Below, one piece after another: positions 43,912 through 52,508 of a DNA stretch of 64,000 nt. A model generated the notes under the pieces. It was given only the letters and a program-made list of their open reading frames with translations. It was not told the origin of the DNA and searched no databases. This DNA comes from an uncultured Acetatifactor sp. (GTDB taxonomy: Bacteria; Bacillota; Clostridia; Lachnospirales; Lachnospiraceae). Both the position numbers and the translations under genes were made by a program. Numbering within the stretch: the first letter of the stretch is position 1; the number at the start of each line of letters is the position of its first letter. Location of the stretch: assembly GCA_910584865.1 (NCBI GenBank), contig CAJUCE010000001.1, positions 288,274-352,273 of the forward strand, written 5' to 3'.

Positions 43912-45936
43912 ATGAGAATAACAAATCGGATTATGCAACGCAATAATCTCTCGAACATTAATACAAATAAGATATACCAGGATAAATTGAGCACCCAGAT
44001 GTCCAGCCAGAAGAAGATCAATCGTCCTTCCGATGATCCGGTGGTGGCTATCAGGGCTCTGCGCCTGCGCAGCAATGTGACAGAGATCACGCAATATTAT
44101 ACCAAAAATATTCCCGATGCGGAGAGTTGGCTGAAGGTGACGGAGGATGCCATATCCAGCCTTGCGGACATTATCAAGAGTATGAAATCCCGCTGTGAGA
44201 AGGCTGTGAGCAGCTATCTGAATACACAGAACCGCCAGATTATTCTGGAAGAAATGCAGAATCTGGGTCAATCCATTTATGCCACCGGCGATTCGGATTA
44301 TGCGGGCAGATATGTATTTACCGGGTACCGGACAGATACTTCCCTCAGTTTCCTGGAAGCAATGCAGCAGAACTATACCATCACCGAGCAGCTGGACAAG
44401 GGCGCCATTGATTCCGTAATAAAGGTGGATACGGATAAGCTCAAGGAGATCAACTCCAGTACCTATGAGAATATTGATGTGGATGAGGACGATATCTCCT
44501 CCGTGGAGGTGTATCGGATCAGGCTGGCGTATAATGACTGTTCGGATTACGGCAAGGCGTATGAGGATTTGAAGAAGACGCAGAACGGGCTGGTGGATGA
44601 TGTCACCAAGAATGCGGCGGCTGTGAATACGGCGTTGGCGGCGTCAGGCGTGCAGATCGGGAATGTGGATCTGGGGAATCTGAGTGATGCCGAGAAGGCG
44701 GAACTTAAGAAGGCTGTAGATGCAGTGGTAACGGATATGGAGTCACAAACCCCGCCGGATCAGGAAGCCATTGATAAGTTGAAGTCCTGGGAAGATAATC
44801 CGAAGGAGATTTTGGGGGATTATTACAAGGAAATTAACGACAAGTTGAAGGCAAATAACAGTATGTTGGCTGACAACGCTACAATCATGCAGATAGGTGA
44901 TGCAGCCGACTTTGCTCTGATTAATAATAACTTTACTGATATTTCCGGGGCAATAGGAGGTACGTGGGGAACTGACTGGACAACGAATAAGACCGGTTTT
45001 GCCGATTTAAAAGGCGGCCCGAAGATTGAGTTTACGGATCCTACTACTCTTAAGAAGGTAGAATGGGGCGGCTTTGCGGAAGGCGGCGGGGATATTACCC
45101 TGATGCATTCCTACGAAGACCCTTACGTTTACGCCGCCGAGAACGACGATGCCATCGTCTATATTCCGGAGACCGGCGAAATATTGTTGGGGAAGAACCG
45201 CTACGGAACCCTGATGGGGACCAAGGACAGCGAGGCTACATCTACTGTAAACGAAGCCGAAATCCGCGTTACCTATGATAAGAGCGAATGGAAGAAGGGA
45301 GATCTGCGTCCGGAGCACTATTTCTATTGCGAAGCAGAAGGGGAAAACGGCGCAGACCCTGTCATATATAATGATACCTACCTTACGCCGAATGCAGAGC
45401 GCCAGGTAATCGAATATGATGTGGGCTATAACCAGAGCATCCGGATCAATTCCACGGCGGACGAATGCTTTAAGCACGGTATCGGCAGAGAGGTGGATGA
45501 TATCGTCAATGCAATGCAGGATGTGCTGGACCTGGAGGGAACTGTGGCGTCTATCCAGAATATTATGGATAAGCTTCCTGCGGATGACAAGAGCCGTCCG
45601 TTGCTGCAGAAACAGCTGGATGCTGCCAATAAAGCGCTGACCCTTGCCATGGATAAGGAGCAGAAGCTTTTCGAGAAGGGTATGACCACCTTCCAGAAGT
45701 ACCATGACGATGCCACACTCTGCGTTACCAACTGCGGTTCCAGAAGCAGCAAGCTGGAACTGATCAAGAACCGCAGCCAGAATCAGAAGACCACCTACGA
45801 GACATTGAAGAGTGAGAATGAGGATATCGACATCACGGAAGTTGCTATTGAATTAGGGGCAGCAGAACTGGTTTATAATGCGGCTTTGATGGCGGCAGGC
45901 AAGGTCACACAGACGACACTGTTGAATTATATTTAA
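43912..45936 (+). CDS. flgL: Hook-associated protein 3 FlgL, enlarged
   Basis: 674 residues, about twice the common FlgL length (~300). N-terminal MRITNRIMQRNNLSNINTN and KINRPSDDPVVAIRALRLRS are the flagellin-like D0/D1 signature; GDSDYAGRYVFTGYRTD is the FlgL motif. The C-terminal helix ITEVAIELGAAELVYNAALMAAGKV closes the coiled coil. The insertion lies between about residues 150 and 530 and is exposed in the known fold. The ATG is 8 bases after AGGAG from the hairpin array. Confidence 0.94.
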   Translation: MRITNRIMQRNNLSNINTNKIYQDKLSTQMSSQKKINRPSDDPVVAIRALRLRSNVTEITQYYTKNIPDAESWLKVTEDAISSLADIIKSMKSRCEKAVSSYLNTQNRQIILEEMQNLGQSIYATGDSDYAGRYVFTGYRTDTSLSFLEAMQQNYTITEQLDKGAIDSVIKVDTDKLKEINSSTYENIDVDEDDISSVEVYRIRLAYNDCSDYGKAYEDLKKTQNGLVDDVTKNAAAVNTALAASGVQIGNVDLGNLSDAEKAELKKAVDAVVTDMESQTPPDQEAIDKLKSWEDNPKEILGDYYKEINDKLKANNSMLADNATIMQIGDAADFALINNNFTDISGAIGGTWGTDWTTNKTGFADLKGGPKIEFTDPTTLKKVEWGGFAEGGGDITLMHSYEDPYVYAAENDDAIVYIPETGEILLGKNRYGTLMGTKDSEATSTVNEAEIRVTYDKSEWKKGDLRPEHYFYCEAEGENGADPVIYNDTYLTPNAERQVIEYDVGYNQSIRINSTADECFKHGIGREVDDIVNAMQDVLDLEGTVASIQNIMDKLPADDKSRPLLQKQLDAANKALTLAMDKEQKLFEKGMTTFQKYHDDATLCVTNCGSRSSKLELIKNRSQNQKTTYETLKSENEDIDITEVAIELGAAELVYNAALMAAGKVTQTTLLNYI

Positions 45937-45947
45937 AAAGGAGAAAT

Positions 45948-46406
45948 ATGAAGATTCATACGAAGGTTTTCGGAGAAATAGAGCTTGATGAGGCAAAGAT
46001 TATTACCTTTAAAAACGGGATTATCGGTTTCCCGGAACTGAAGAAATTTGCCCTGCTCCACGATGAGGAAAGAGGAACCGGCGCAGGCATCCGTTTCCTC
46101 CAATCTCTGGAGGAGCCGGGATTTGCCATGCCGGTAATGAACCCGCTGGATGTGAAGCCGGACTATGATCCGGAAGTGGATGATGAACTGCTGGCCAGTG
46201 CGGGGAACCTTACCCCGGAGAATCTGCTGGTGCTGGTGACGGTATCGGTTCCCAGCGATCTGAAGAAAATGAGTGTAAATCTTCAGGGCCCCTTTGTCAT
46301 CAACATAGACGAATGCAAGGGCTGCCAGATTATATTGGATAACGGCAGCTACCCTGTCAAATTCCCTATTTATGATATTCTGCAGGCGGGAAAGGCAGGT
46401 GCATGA
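45948..46406 (+). CDS. fliW: Flagellar assembly factor FliW
   Basis: 152 residues. Canonical FliW: KVFGEIELDEAKIITFKNGIIGFPELKKF at the N-terminus and SVNLQGPFVINIDECKGCQIIL at the C-terminus. FliW binds either flagellin or CsrA; when flagellin accumulates, CsrA is released and blocks flagellin translation. csrA follows after one base, so the whole switch is encoded together. AAGGAG ribosome site. Confidence 0.97.
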   Translation: MKIHTKVFGEIELDEAKIITFKNGIIGFPELKKFALLHDEERGTGAGIRFLQSLEEPGFAMPVMNPLDVKPDYDPEVDDELLASAGNLTPENLLVLVTVSVPSDLKKMSVNLQGPFVINIDECKGCQIILDNGSYPVKFPIYDILQAGKAGA

Positions 46407-46407
46407 C

Positions 46408-46626
46408 ATGCTGGCATTATCCAGAAAAAAGAACGAGGCGATTATCATCAGCAACAATGTGGAAGTGACGATCCTGGAGGTAAAAGGCGATCAGGTGAAA
46501 ATCGGGATCACCGCTCCCAAGGACGTGCCCATTTACCGCAAGGAAGTCTATATGCAGATTCAGGAAGCCAATAAGGAAGCCGTGAATGCGGACGGGGTGG
46601 AAGCGCTGCGGAGTTTATTGGGGTAA
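46408..46626 (+). CDS. csrA: Carbon storage regulator CsrA
   Basis: 72 residues from the ATG at 46408. Typical sequence: MLALSRKKNEAIIISNNVEV, GDQVKIGITAPKDVPIYRKEVY. CsrA dimers bind GGA motifs in mRNA leaders. Both flagellin genes in this window have AAGGAGGA in their leaders, and FliW is encoded directly upstream. It is therefore likely the repressor of flagellin translation, as in Bacillus. Confidence 0.97.
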   Translation: MLALSRKKNEAIIISNNVEVTILEVKGDQVKIGITAPKDVPIYRKEVYMQIQEANKEAVNADGVEALRSLLG

Positions 46627-46642
46627 ATTCGGGTATTCCAGT

Positions 46643-46669
46643 TAATTTTTGCCGAAAAAATTCCGATAA
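46643..46669 (+). promoter_or_regulatory. Sigma-28 promoter upstream of flaG
   Basis: TAAT at 46643-46646, 16 bases, CCGATAA at 46663-46669. The -35 differs from TAAA by one base. It lies 77 bases before flaG and would drive flaG-fliD-fliS-fliT. Confidence 0.6.
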
Positions 46670-46745
46670 AACATTTAGACGCAATGGAATATCAAGAAGC
46701 AGGATGCTCTTGATGTGCGGATAAACATACAAGGAGGTGTGGAAC

Positions 46746-47180
46746 GTGGCAATTGAACCTATTTCAAGTGTAATGACATTCCAGGCACAAGGAAGTGTAG
46801 TACAGAAGCCACAGGCTCACGTAGAAACAGAGAAGCCGGACAATAGCAGCACGAATACGACGGCGCCTGTTGAGTACGTAGACAAGACAACGAGTGTGGT
46901 GGAGAATGCGAGGGAGAAGGGACAGTCCAATAACGGCGAGCAGGGACAGGATCAGCAGGCATACCATGAGAAGGTCCGCAAGGCTGTAGAGGCCCTGAAC
47001 AAGAAGATGTCCAATTCCGAAGCAGTGTTTGGTATCCATGAGGATACCAATCGTGTTACGATCAAAATCGTAGACAAGAGCACCAAGGAAGTCATCAAGG
47101 AACTTCCCCCGGAGAAGACTCTGGATATGATTGCCAGAGTGTGGGAGATGGCGGGAATCCTGATCGACGAGAGAATGTAG
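46746..47180 (+). CDS. flaG: FlaG family flagellar protein
   Basis: 144 residues, GTG start at 46746 (AAGGAGG ends 8 bases upstream; the GTG at 46737 overlaps that site). The N-terminus is polar and disordered. The conserved C-terminal domain reads EKVRKAVEALNKKMSNSEAV, HEDTNRVTIKIVDKSTKEVI and LPPEKTLDMIARVWEMAGILIDE, a FlaG signature. FlaG influences filament length in several bacteria. It precedes fliD, as is usual. Confidence 0.92.
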   Translation: MAIEPISSVMTFQAQGSVVQKPQAHVETEKPDNSSTNTTAPVEYVDKTTSVVENAREKGQSNNGEQGQDQQAYHEKVRKAVEALNKKMSNSEAVFGIHEDTNRVTIKIVDKSTKEVIKELPPEKTLDMIARVWEMAGILIDERM

Positions 47181-47385
47181 TCAGGGAAGCGATTTCAGCC
47201 TGACGGGGGCAGTATGCTGAGAGATTCCGGATATCATTGGCGCTGTCGCTCTTGTGTGGTGCAATTTGTTTCACAGGTTCTACGGAAGTTGTGAAGCATT
47301 GCACCTGACGATGTCTATTGCAGACACAGGACAATGGGGACAGCCAGTTCCGAAGAAATCAGAATATAGAAAGGATGGATGGAAT

Positions 47386-49446
47386 ATGCCCATGAGATTA
47401 AGCGGCCTGATGTCCGGCATGGATACAGAGAGTATTATTGCCCAGATGGTAGAGGCCAAAAAAGCAAAAGTAACGAAAGCCGTAAAAGCGCAGAAATCAT
47501 TGAAGTATAAGCAGGACGCATGGAAGGATCTGAATAAGAAGATACTGAATCTGTACAACAAATCCCTGAGCAACATGCGTTTTGAGAGTTCATTTATCAA
47601 GAAGACTACAAAAGTGTCCAACAGCAGTGTGGTCTCCGTCATTACCGGTGAGAATGCCATGAACAGTGTACAGACACTGAAGGTGGATCATCTGGCAAAG
47701 ACAGGGTTCCTGACTGGCGGGAAAATTCAGCTGGCCGACTGGGCAAAGGGAGGGGAACTCACAGGGAGTACGACCCTTGGCGATTTGGGCCTGATAGCCG
47801 GCGAAAGCGCCAATATGAATATCACGTTTAAGGATGGAAGAGATACCGAGCGTATTTCCGTGACTGCAGGTACTACTATCGACAGCTTTGTTGCATCGCT
47901 GCGGGAAGCCGGGCTGACGGCGAATTTCGACGCGAGCAACGGAAGGATTTTTATCGCGTCCAAACAGTCCGGTGCGGATCAGGATTTCAACATTGAAGCG
48001 ACGAATGTAGCCGGAATGGAGGCATTGTCTGCACTGAAGCTGAATTATGCTTCTGTGACTGTCACGGATGCCGAGATGGAGAAGAATATTGACAACCGTG
48101 TCAACAGCCTGTTAAACAGCTACAACGATGCCCTGGCACAGCAGAAGACATTGGGAAATATGCTGAAAAAGTATTCCGGTAAGGTTGGCGAGGTACTGAA
48201 GGTCAATGGAGTCAAATTCGATGATCTTTTCGATGCTGACGGCAATCTGAAGGAAATGGATGCCGAGACGCTTGAAAAAGTAGAACATGCCGTTAATGTT
48301 GTCGTCAAGGATGCCCAGGAGAACAGGCAGCCTAATGTTGTAAATGATTTGCAGGGGTGGACAGCCGGCTGGAAGAAGAGCGTAGCCGCTATTAAGAATG
48401 TTGAGGATAACTATGGCGCTTTTCTCAAGAAGGACGCTAACGGCAAGACTTTGGTGGACAGTGACGGTAAGGTAGCTTGGGATGAAACTTTGGATGTTCG
48501 TGCGAAGGTAGAGACAGATTTAAAGAAGGAGATAGCGGATCAGAATGCTCTGGCAAATAGCTTGACGAACAATCCGGATTCTGCCAATGCTGATTTGCCG
48601 AAAAAGACAGACGGCAGAGATTCTCAGATTACCTTAAACGGCGTAGCCTACACCTCTTCCAGAAATACCTTCGAGATCAACGGCCTGACGCTGACCGTAA
48701 ATGCCGAAACGGCAGCAGGTGAAGAGGTCACCATAACCACAGAGGATGATGTCAGCGGCGTCTATGACATGGTCAAGAACTTCATTAAGGAGTACAACGA
48801 ACTTATCAACGAGATGGATAAGTACTACAACGCGGACTCCGCCAAAGGATACGATCCTCTGACAGACGAGGAAAAAGAGGCCATGTCCGACAGCGCCATC
48901 GAGGAATGGGAGAATAAAATTAAAGACTCCATTCTCCGCAAAGACAGCACCCTGGGCAATTTCGCCAGTGAGATGAAGCGGATTATGATGGAGGGCGTGG
49001 AAGTAAACGGCAAGCAGATGTACCTCTCCAACTTTGGTATCGGCACGCTGAGTTACTTTAGTGCTCCGGATAATGAGAAAAATGCTTATCATATTGACGG
49101 TGATCCGGATGATGACAGTACTTCCGGCAATGCCGACAAGCTGAAATCCATGATTGCAAACGACCCGGATACGGTAGTTTCCTTCTTCACACAGCTGTCC
49201 AAAAACCTTTATAGCAAAATGTTTGATATGATGAAGGGTGTGGAAGGTGTCAGCTCTTCCATGACCGCATATGAAGACAAGAAAATGCAGGCCGATTATG
49301 ACGACTATACCGTTAAGATTAAAGAATTGGAAAAGAAGCTTGCAGAATACGAGGATAAGTGGTATGCTAAATTTGCAGCAATGGAAACGGCTCTGGCAAA
49401 GATGCAGAACAATGCCAGCGCAGTAACCTCTCTGTTGGGCGGCTGA
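47386..49446 (+). CDS. fliD: Filament cap protein FliD
   Basis: 686 residues from the ATG at 47386; 44 upstream codons are in the leader. N-terminal RLSGLMSGMDTESIIAQMVEAKKAKVTKA is the FliD signature. The C-terminal coiled coil includes MTAYEDKKMQADYDDYTVKIKELEKKLAEYEDKW. It is larger than the usual ~450-500 residues, with an insertion between about residues 230 and 420 in the variable domains. FliD caps the growing filament and chaperones flagellin polymerisation. Confidence 0.95.
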   Translation: MPMRLSGLMSGMDTESIIAQMVEAKKAKVTKAVKAQKSLKYKQDAWKDLNKKILNLYNKSLSNMRFESSFIKKTTKVSNSSVVSVITGENAMNSVQTLKVDHLAKTGFLTGGKIQLADWAKGGELTGSTTLGDLGLIAGESANMNITFKDGRDTERISVTAGTTIDSFVASLREAGLTANFDASNGRIFIASKQSGADQDFNIEATNVAGMEALSALKLNYASVTVTDAEMEKNIDNRVNSLLNSYNDALAQQKTLGNMLKKYSGKVGEVLKVNGVKFDDLFDADGNLKEMDAETLEKVEHAVNVVVKDAQENRQPNVVNDLQGWTAGWKKSVAAIKNVEDNYGAFLKKDANGKTLVDSDGKVAWDETLDVRAKVETDLKKEIADQNALANSLTNNPDSANADLPKKTDGRDSQITLNGVAYTSSRNTFEINGLTLTVNAETAAGEEVTITTEDDVSGVYDMVKNFIKEYNELINEMDKYYNADSAKGYDPLTDEEKEAMSDSAIEEWENKIKDSILRKDSTLGNFASEMKRIMMEGVEVNGKQMYLSNFGIGTLSYFSAPDNEKNAYHIDGDPDDDSTSGNADKLKSMIANDPDTVVSFFTQLSKNLYSKMFDMMKGVEGVSSSMTAYEDKKMQADYDDYTVKIKELEKKLAEYEDKWYAKFAAMETALAKMQNNASAVTSLLGG

Positions 49447-49524
49447 TAATGCGGATTGAATCAGGATTGAAGATGTGGAATCAGCGCCCGGCTGAGCAGA
49501 AGTGATGAAAGGCAGGATGCGGTT

Positions 49525-49908
49525 ATGGCATTACCAAATGCATATGGGCGATATAACAACAGTAAGATTTTGACGGCTTCCCCTGCGGAGCTGACGCTGA
49601 TGTTATATGAGGGAGCTATCAAATTCTGTAATATTGCCATCGTTGCGGTGGAGCAGAAGGACGTTGAGAAGGCACATATCAATATTCAGAAGACGGAAAG
49701 GATTATCGATTATTTCCGTCAGACGTTGGATATGAAATATCCGGTGGCAGAGGATTTTGAGCGGGTTTATTCCTACCTGAGCGAACGGCTCATCGAAGCA
49801 AACATAAAGAAGGATAAGGATATTCTGGAAGAGGTGACTACTCATCTGCGGACCATGCGGGATACGTGGAAGGAAGTTATGCGGATAAATAAGGAGCGGG
49901 GCACATGA
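49525..49908 (+). CDS. fliS: Flagellin chaperone FliS
   Basis: 127 residues, standard length. NAYGRYNNSKILTASPAELTLMLYEGAIKF is the defining N-terminal sequence; DFERVYSYLSERLIEANIKKD follows. FliS binds flagellin's C-terminal helix to stop premature polymerisation. It overlaps the next gene by four bases (ATGA). Confidence 0.97.
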   Translation: MALPNAYGRYNNSKILTASPAELTLMLYEGAIKFCNIAIVAVEQKDVEKAHINIQKTERIIDYFRQTLDMKYPVAEDFERVYSYLSERLIEANIKKDKDILEEVTTHLRTMRDTWKEVMRINKERGT

Positions 49909-50381
49909 CGGGAAATTATCTGACCCTTTTGGAGGAAAGCCTCAAGCGTAAACTGCAGGTCATGGCAGAGATACAGAAATATAATCTCCGCCAGCAGGAG
50001 ATTTTCCAGGCCGGTGAGGCAGACATGGATAAGTTCGACGAGTACATGGAGGAGAAGGGGCGTCTGATCGACAGATTAAACGCGCTTGACAGCGGTTTCG
50101 AGAAGCTTTATGCCAATGTGGCCGAAGAACTGAAAGGAAACCGGGAACAGTACGCGGAACAGATCCGAACTCTGCAGGGATTGGTTGCTGAAGTTACGGA
50201 TACCAGTGTCACCATTCAGGCCCAGGAGGCCCGCAATAAGAAATTGATAGATGATTTCTTCCGGAAAGGACGGGAGGGGATCCGTATGAACCGGAAGACC
50301 TCCAAGGCTGCAATTGACTATTATAAGAATATGAACAAATCTTCTGTAGTGATGCCAGTGTTTATGGATGATAAGAAATAG
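49905..50381 (+). CDS. FlgN/FliT-like flagellar chaperone
   Basis: 158 residues, almost wholly helical (EESLKRKLQVMAEIQKYNLRQQ, EEKGRLIDRLNALDSGFEKL). The repeated helical-hairpin layout and position right after fliS fit a FliT/FlgN-type export chaperone, probably for FliD. Sequence identity to either family is low, so the name is positional. Confidence 0.7.
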   Translation: MTGNYLTLLEESLKRKLQVMAEIQKYNLRQQEIFQAGEADMDKFDEYMEEKGRLIDRLNALDSGFEKLYANVAEELKGNREQYAEQIRTLQGLVAEVTDTSVTIQAQEARNKKLIDDFFRKGREGIRMNRKTSKAAIDYYKNMNKSSVVMPVFMDDKK

Positions 50382-50395
50382 CCAATAGGTAGTAT

Positions 50396-50425
50396 AAAAT
50401 CCCGCGGTGAGAGCTGCGGGATTTT
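50396..50425 (+). terminator. Terminator after the fliS operon
   Basis: AAAATCCCGC ... GCGGGATTTT stem, then GATCTTTT. It separates fliD-fliS-fliT from the flagellin gene. Confidence 0.9.
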
Positions 50426-50455
50426 GATCTTTTGAGGAAAAGTTTTCGAATAGCC

Positions 50456-50483
50456 TAAATTATTGGAGAAGGCTATCCGATAT
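50456..50483 (+). promoter_or_regulatory. Sigma-28 promoter of flagellin 1
   Basis: TAAA at 50456-50459, 17 bases, CCGATAT at 50477-50483. The leader of about 115 bases contains the hairpin AGCCG-TCCTAAGG-CGGCT near 50564-50582 and AAGGAGGAA before the ATG, a plausible CsrA target. Confidence 0.85.
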
Positions 50484-50604
50484 AAAAAACAAGTGATTTG
50501 TCTGCAATTCTGTTTAGGCGCTATCTGACAGAGAGTCGGCTGACATTACAAAAAGCAAGAGGCAAGCCGTCCTAAGGCGGCTGTTATTCAAGGAGGAATG
50601 AAAG

Positions 50605-52080
50605 ATGGGAATGATAGTAAAGCATAATCTTACAGCAATGAACTCTAACAGAATGTTGGGATTGACGACATCTTCTCAGGCAAAGGCTACGGAGAAGCTG
50701 TCTTCCGGTTATAAAATCAACCGTGCGGCTGACGACGCGGCTGGTCTGGCTATCAGTGAGAAGATGAGAAAGCAGATCAGAGGTTTGACGCAGGCATCCC
50801 TGAATGCACAGGACGGTATCAGCGCGGTACAGACAGCAGACGGCGCGTTGAACGAAGTGCATGACATGATGCACAGACTTGCTGAGCTGACAGTGAAGGC
50901 TGCTAACGGTACTCTGTCAGAGACAGATAGACAGGCCGTGCAAAATGAGGTTGATGAGTTGGTGGCTGAGGTTGATCGTGTGTCTACTACGACCAAGTTT
51001 AATGAGACTTATTTGATGAGGGGTAGTAATGACGGCGTTTCGGCCAGGTTGACGTATAGTGTGGCGAATACTACTTTGGAGGATTCTTTTAAGGCGGTAT
51101 CTGCGCAGAAAAAGGCACCACAGGCAGGTGGAGCGCCGACAGCCCCTAGTCCTCTTGTCTCAGCAAGTTCCGGTCAATTTACTGTGGAGGTGAAGCAGGG
51201 GATCACTATAAGTATGACAGCACCTGTTACAGCGCCTACTAAGTTACAACCGGGAGTGAATACGGAGGCCAGCGAGGCGGCTAATAATACTGAGTACAAC
51301 GGTAAAACAATAGGACCGGTGGGCAAGGAAGAGCCTTATACTTATTATGTGCTGGTAGAGGAAACCACAGCAGCAGATCCAACGAAGGATAAACTAAGCA
51401 TTAGCCAGCTTGTAAAAAATATAAATGATTCTTCTAATAAGTTTAACAATCCAGTAGGAACAGTTGACAATGCGGGGAATAAGACCGCGAGTGCAGATGC
51501 GACAAAGTCGGGCGAATATAATATAAAAGCTTTTGCCAGCATGGATGAATTGCTGAAAGCCATGAAGGCCGATTTTGGTACGGATATCAAGACTATAACT
51601 TCATTTTACAATATGGATAAGGCTACCCCTGCGTTGGAACTGAAGGTAGAGACCTTTGCCGATGTCAACGACCCCATTGACGTAAGCCTCCACGTAGGTG
51701 CAGATTCCTCCGCTGATAACAAGATTAACATGAATATTTCTCAGCTCAGCGCTAGGGCACTTGGAATCAACGGATTGGATGTAAGAGGAGATACAGGTGC
51801 GGCTGCTACCGCAGCGATTGATGTAATCGGTGAGGCATTACAACGGGTATCCAACCAGCGTGCAGCTCTGGGTGCTATCCAGAACCGTCTGGAGCATACC
51901 ATTGCAAACCTGGATAACATCGTAGAGAATACCACCAGCGCAGAAGCTTCCATCCGCGATACGGATATGGCGACGCAGATGGTTGAGTACTCCAACAACC
52001 AGATTCTGGCCCAGGCCGGTCAGGCAATGCTGGCTCAGTCCAACCAGGCTACATCCGGCGTATTGTCACTGCTTCAGTAA
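50605..52080 (+). CDS. fliC: Flagellin, copy 1
   Basis: 491 residues. N-terminal D0/D1 (HNLTAMNSNRMLGL, KLSSGYKINRAADDAAGLAI, MRKQIRGLTQASLNAQDGIS) and C-terminal D1/D0 (GAIQNRLEHTIANLDNI, QMVEYSNNQILAQAGQAMLA) are classical. The middle (~residues 140-370) is a variable surface domain that shares one module with copy 2 (IKAFASMDELLKAMKADFG ... LHVGADSS). No cysteine. Translation is likely limited by CsrA. Copy 2 lies 10 kb away beyond the RADAR-like island. Confidence 0.97.
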   Translation: MGMIVKHNLTAMNSNRMLGLTTSSQAKATEKLSSGYKINRAADDAAGLAISEKMRKQIRGLTQASLNAQDGISAVQTADGALNEVHDMMHRLAELTVKAANGTLSETDRQAVQNEVDELVAEVDRVSTTTKFNETYLMRGSNDGVSARLTYSVANTTLEDSFKAVSAQKKAPQAGGAPTAPSPLVSASSGQFTVEVKQGITISMTAPVTAPTKLQPGVNTEASEAANNTEYNGKTIGPVGKEEPYTYYVLVEETTAADPTKDKLSISQLVKNINDSSNKFNNPVGTVDNAGNKTASADATKSGEYNIKAFASMDELLKAMKADFGTDIKTITSFYNMDKATPALELKVETFADVNDPIDVSLHVGADSSADNKINMNISQLSARALGINGLDVRGDTGAAATAAIDVIGEALQRVSNQRAALGAIQNRLEHTIANLDNIVENTTSAEASIRDTDMATQMVEYSNNQILAQAGQAMLAQSNQATSGVLSLLQ

Positions 52081-52239
52081 GCTGAAGGGATGTAGATGCC
52101 AGGAGAGTGCATTTCGTAAAGTTGCGTAGGAATGCAATCTTTCTATAGGGAGAGACGCTGTTTGGTGCCATAGGGTACCCATAGCAATTATAAAATTTTG
52201 ACGATGGAATCTTATTTTGGATTCTGTTACAGGAAAACG

Positions 52240-52284
52240 AATTACCGCATTTGCGTTAGAAATACGCGGATGCGGTAATTTTTT
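52240..52284 (+). terminator. Terminator of flagellin 1
   Basis: AATTACCGCAT ... ATGCGGTAATT, 11-bp stem with an inner GCGT/ACGC pair, followed by TTTTGA. It marks the left border of the defence island. Confidence 0.88.
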
Positions 52285-52344
52285 GATGTAAAACAGGCTT
52301 TCGGAATCCTGAACCGACACTTAATTTATCTTTTCCCGCCACCT

Positions 52345-52372
52345 TTGCATCGGTACTCTCTACAGGTAAAAT
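52345..52372 (+). promoter_or_regulatory. Possible sigma-A promoter of the membrane-protein gene
   Basis: TTGCAT at 52345-52350, 16-base spacer, TAAAAT at 52367-52372. It is followed by a 26-codon frame and then the 440-residue membrane protein. Confidence 0.45.
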
Positions 52373-52413
52373 CAGAGTTTCGATAAACCATGGAGCAGGA
52401 AAGAAGGGAACCA

Positions 52414-52494
52414 ATGAAAAAGTTTTTCGTAAGCTTTAAGGAAAGCTCTGCAGAAAGCGGAAGAGAGATCCGAGAGACTGTGATGCAAAGATAA
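52414..52494 (+). CDS. Possible 26-residue leader peptide
   Basis: ATG at 52414 preceded by AAGAAGG, stop at 52492-52494. It encodes a charged peptide beginning MKKFFVSFKESSAESG. The stop is 14 bases before the ATG of the membrane-protein gene, so it may be a leader coupled to it, or a chance frame. Confidence 0.35.
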   Translation: MKKFFVSFKESSAESGREIRETVMQR

Positions 52495-52508
52495 GGGGAG
52501 GAATTCGG

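Noticed and set aside
42098..43924. 608-codon minus-strand frame across flgK2 and the repeat array
   Set aside because: Shadow of flgK2; the N-terminal repeated peptides come from hairpin array 5 read backwards.
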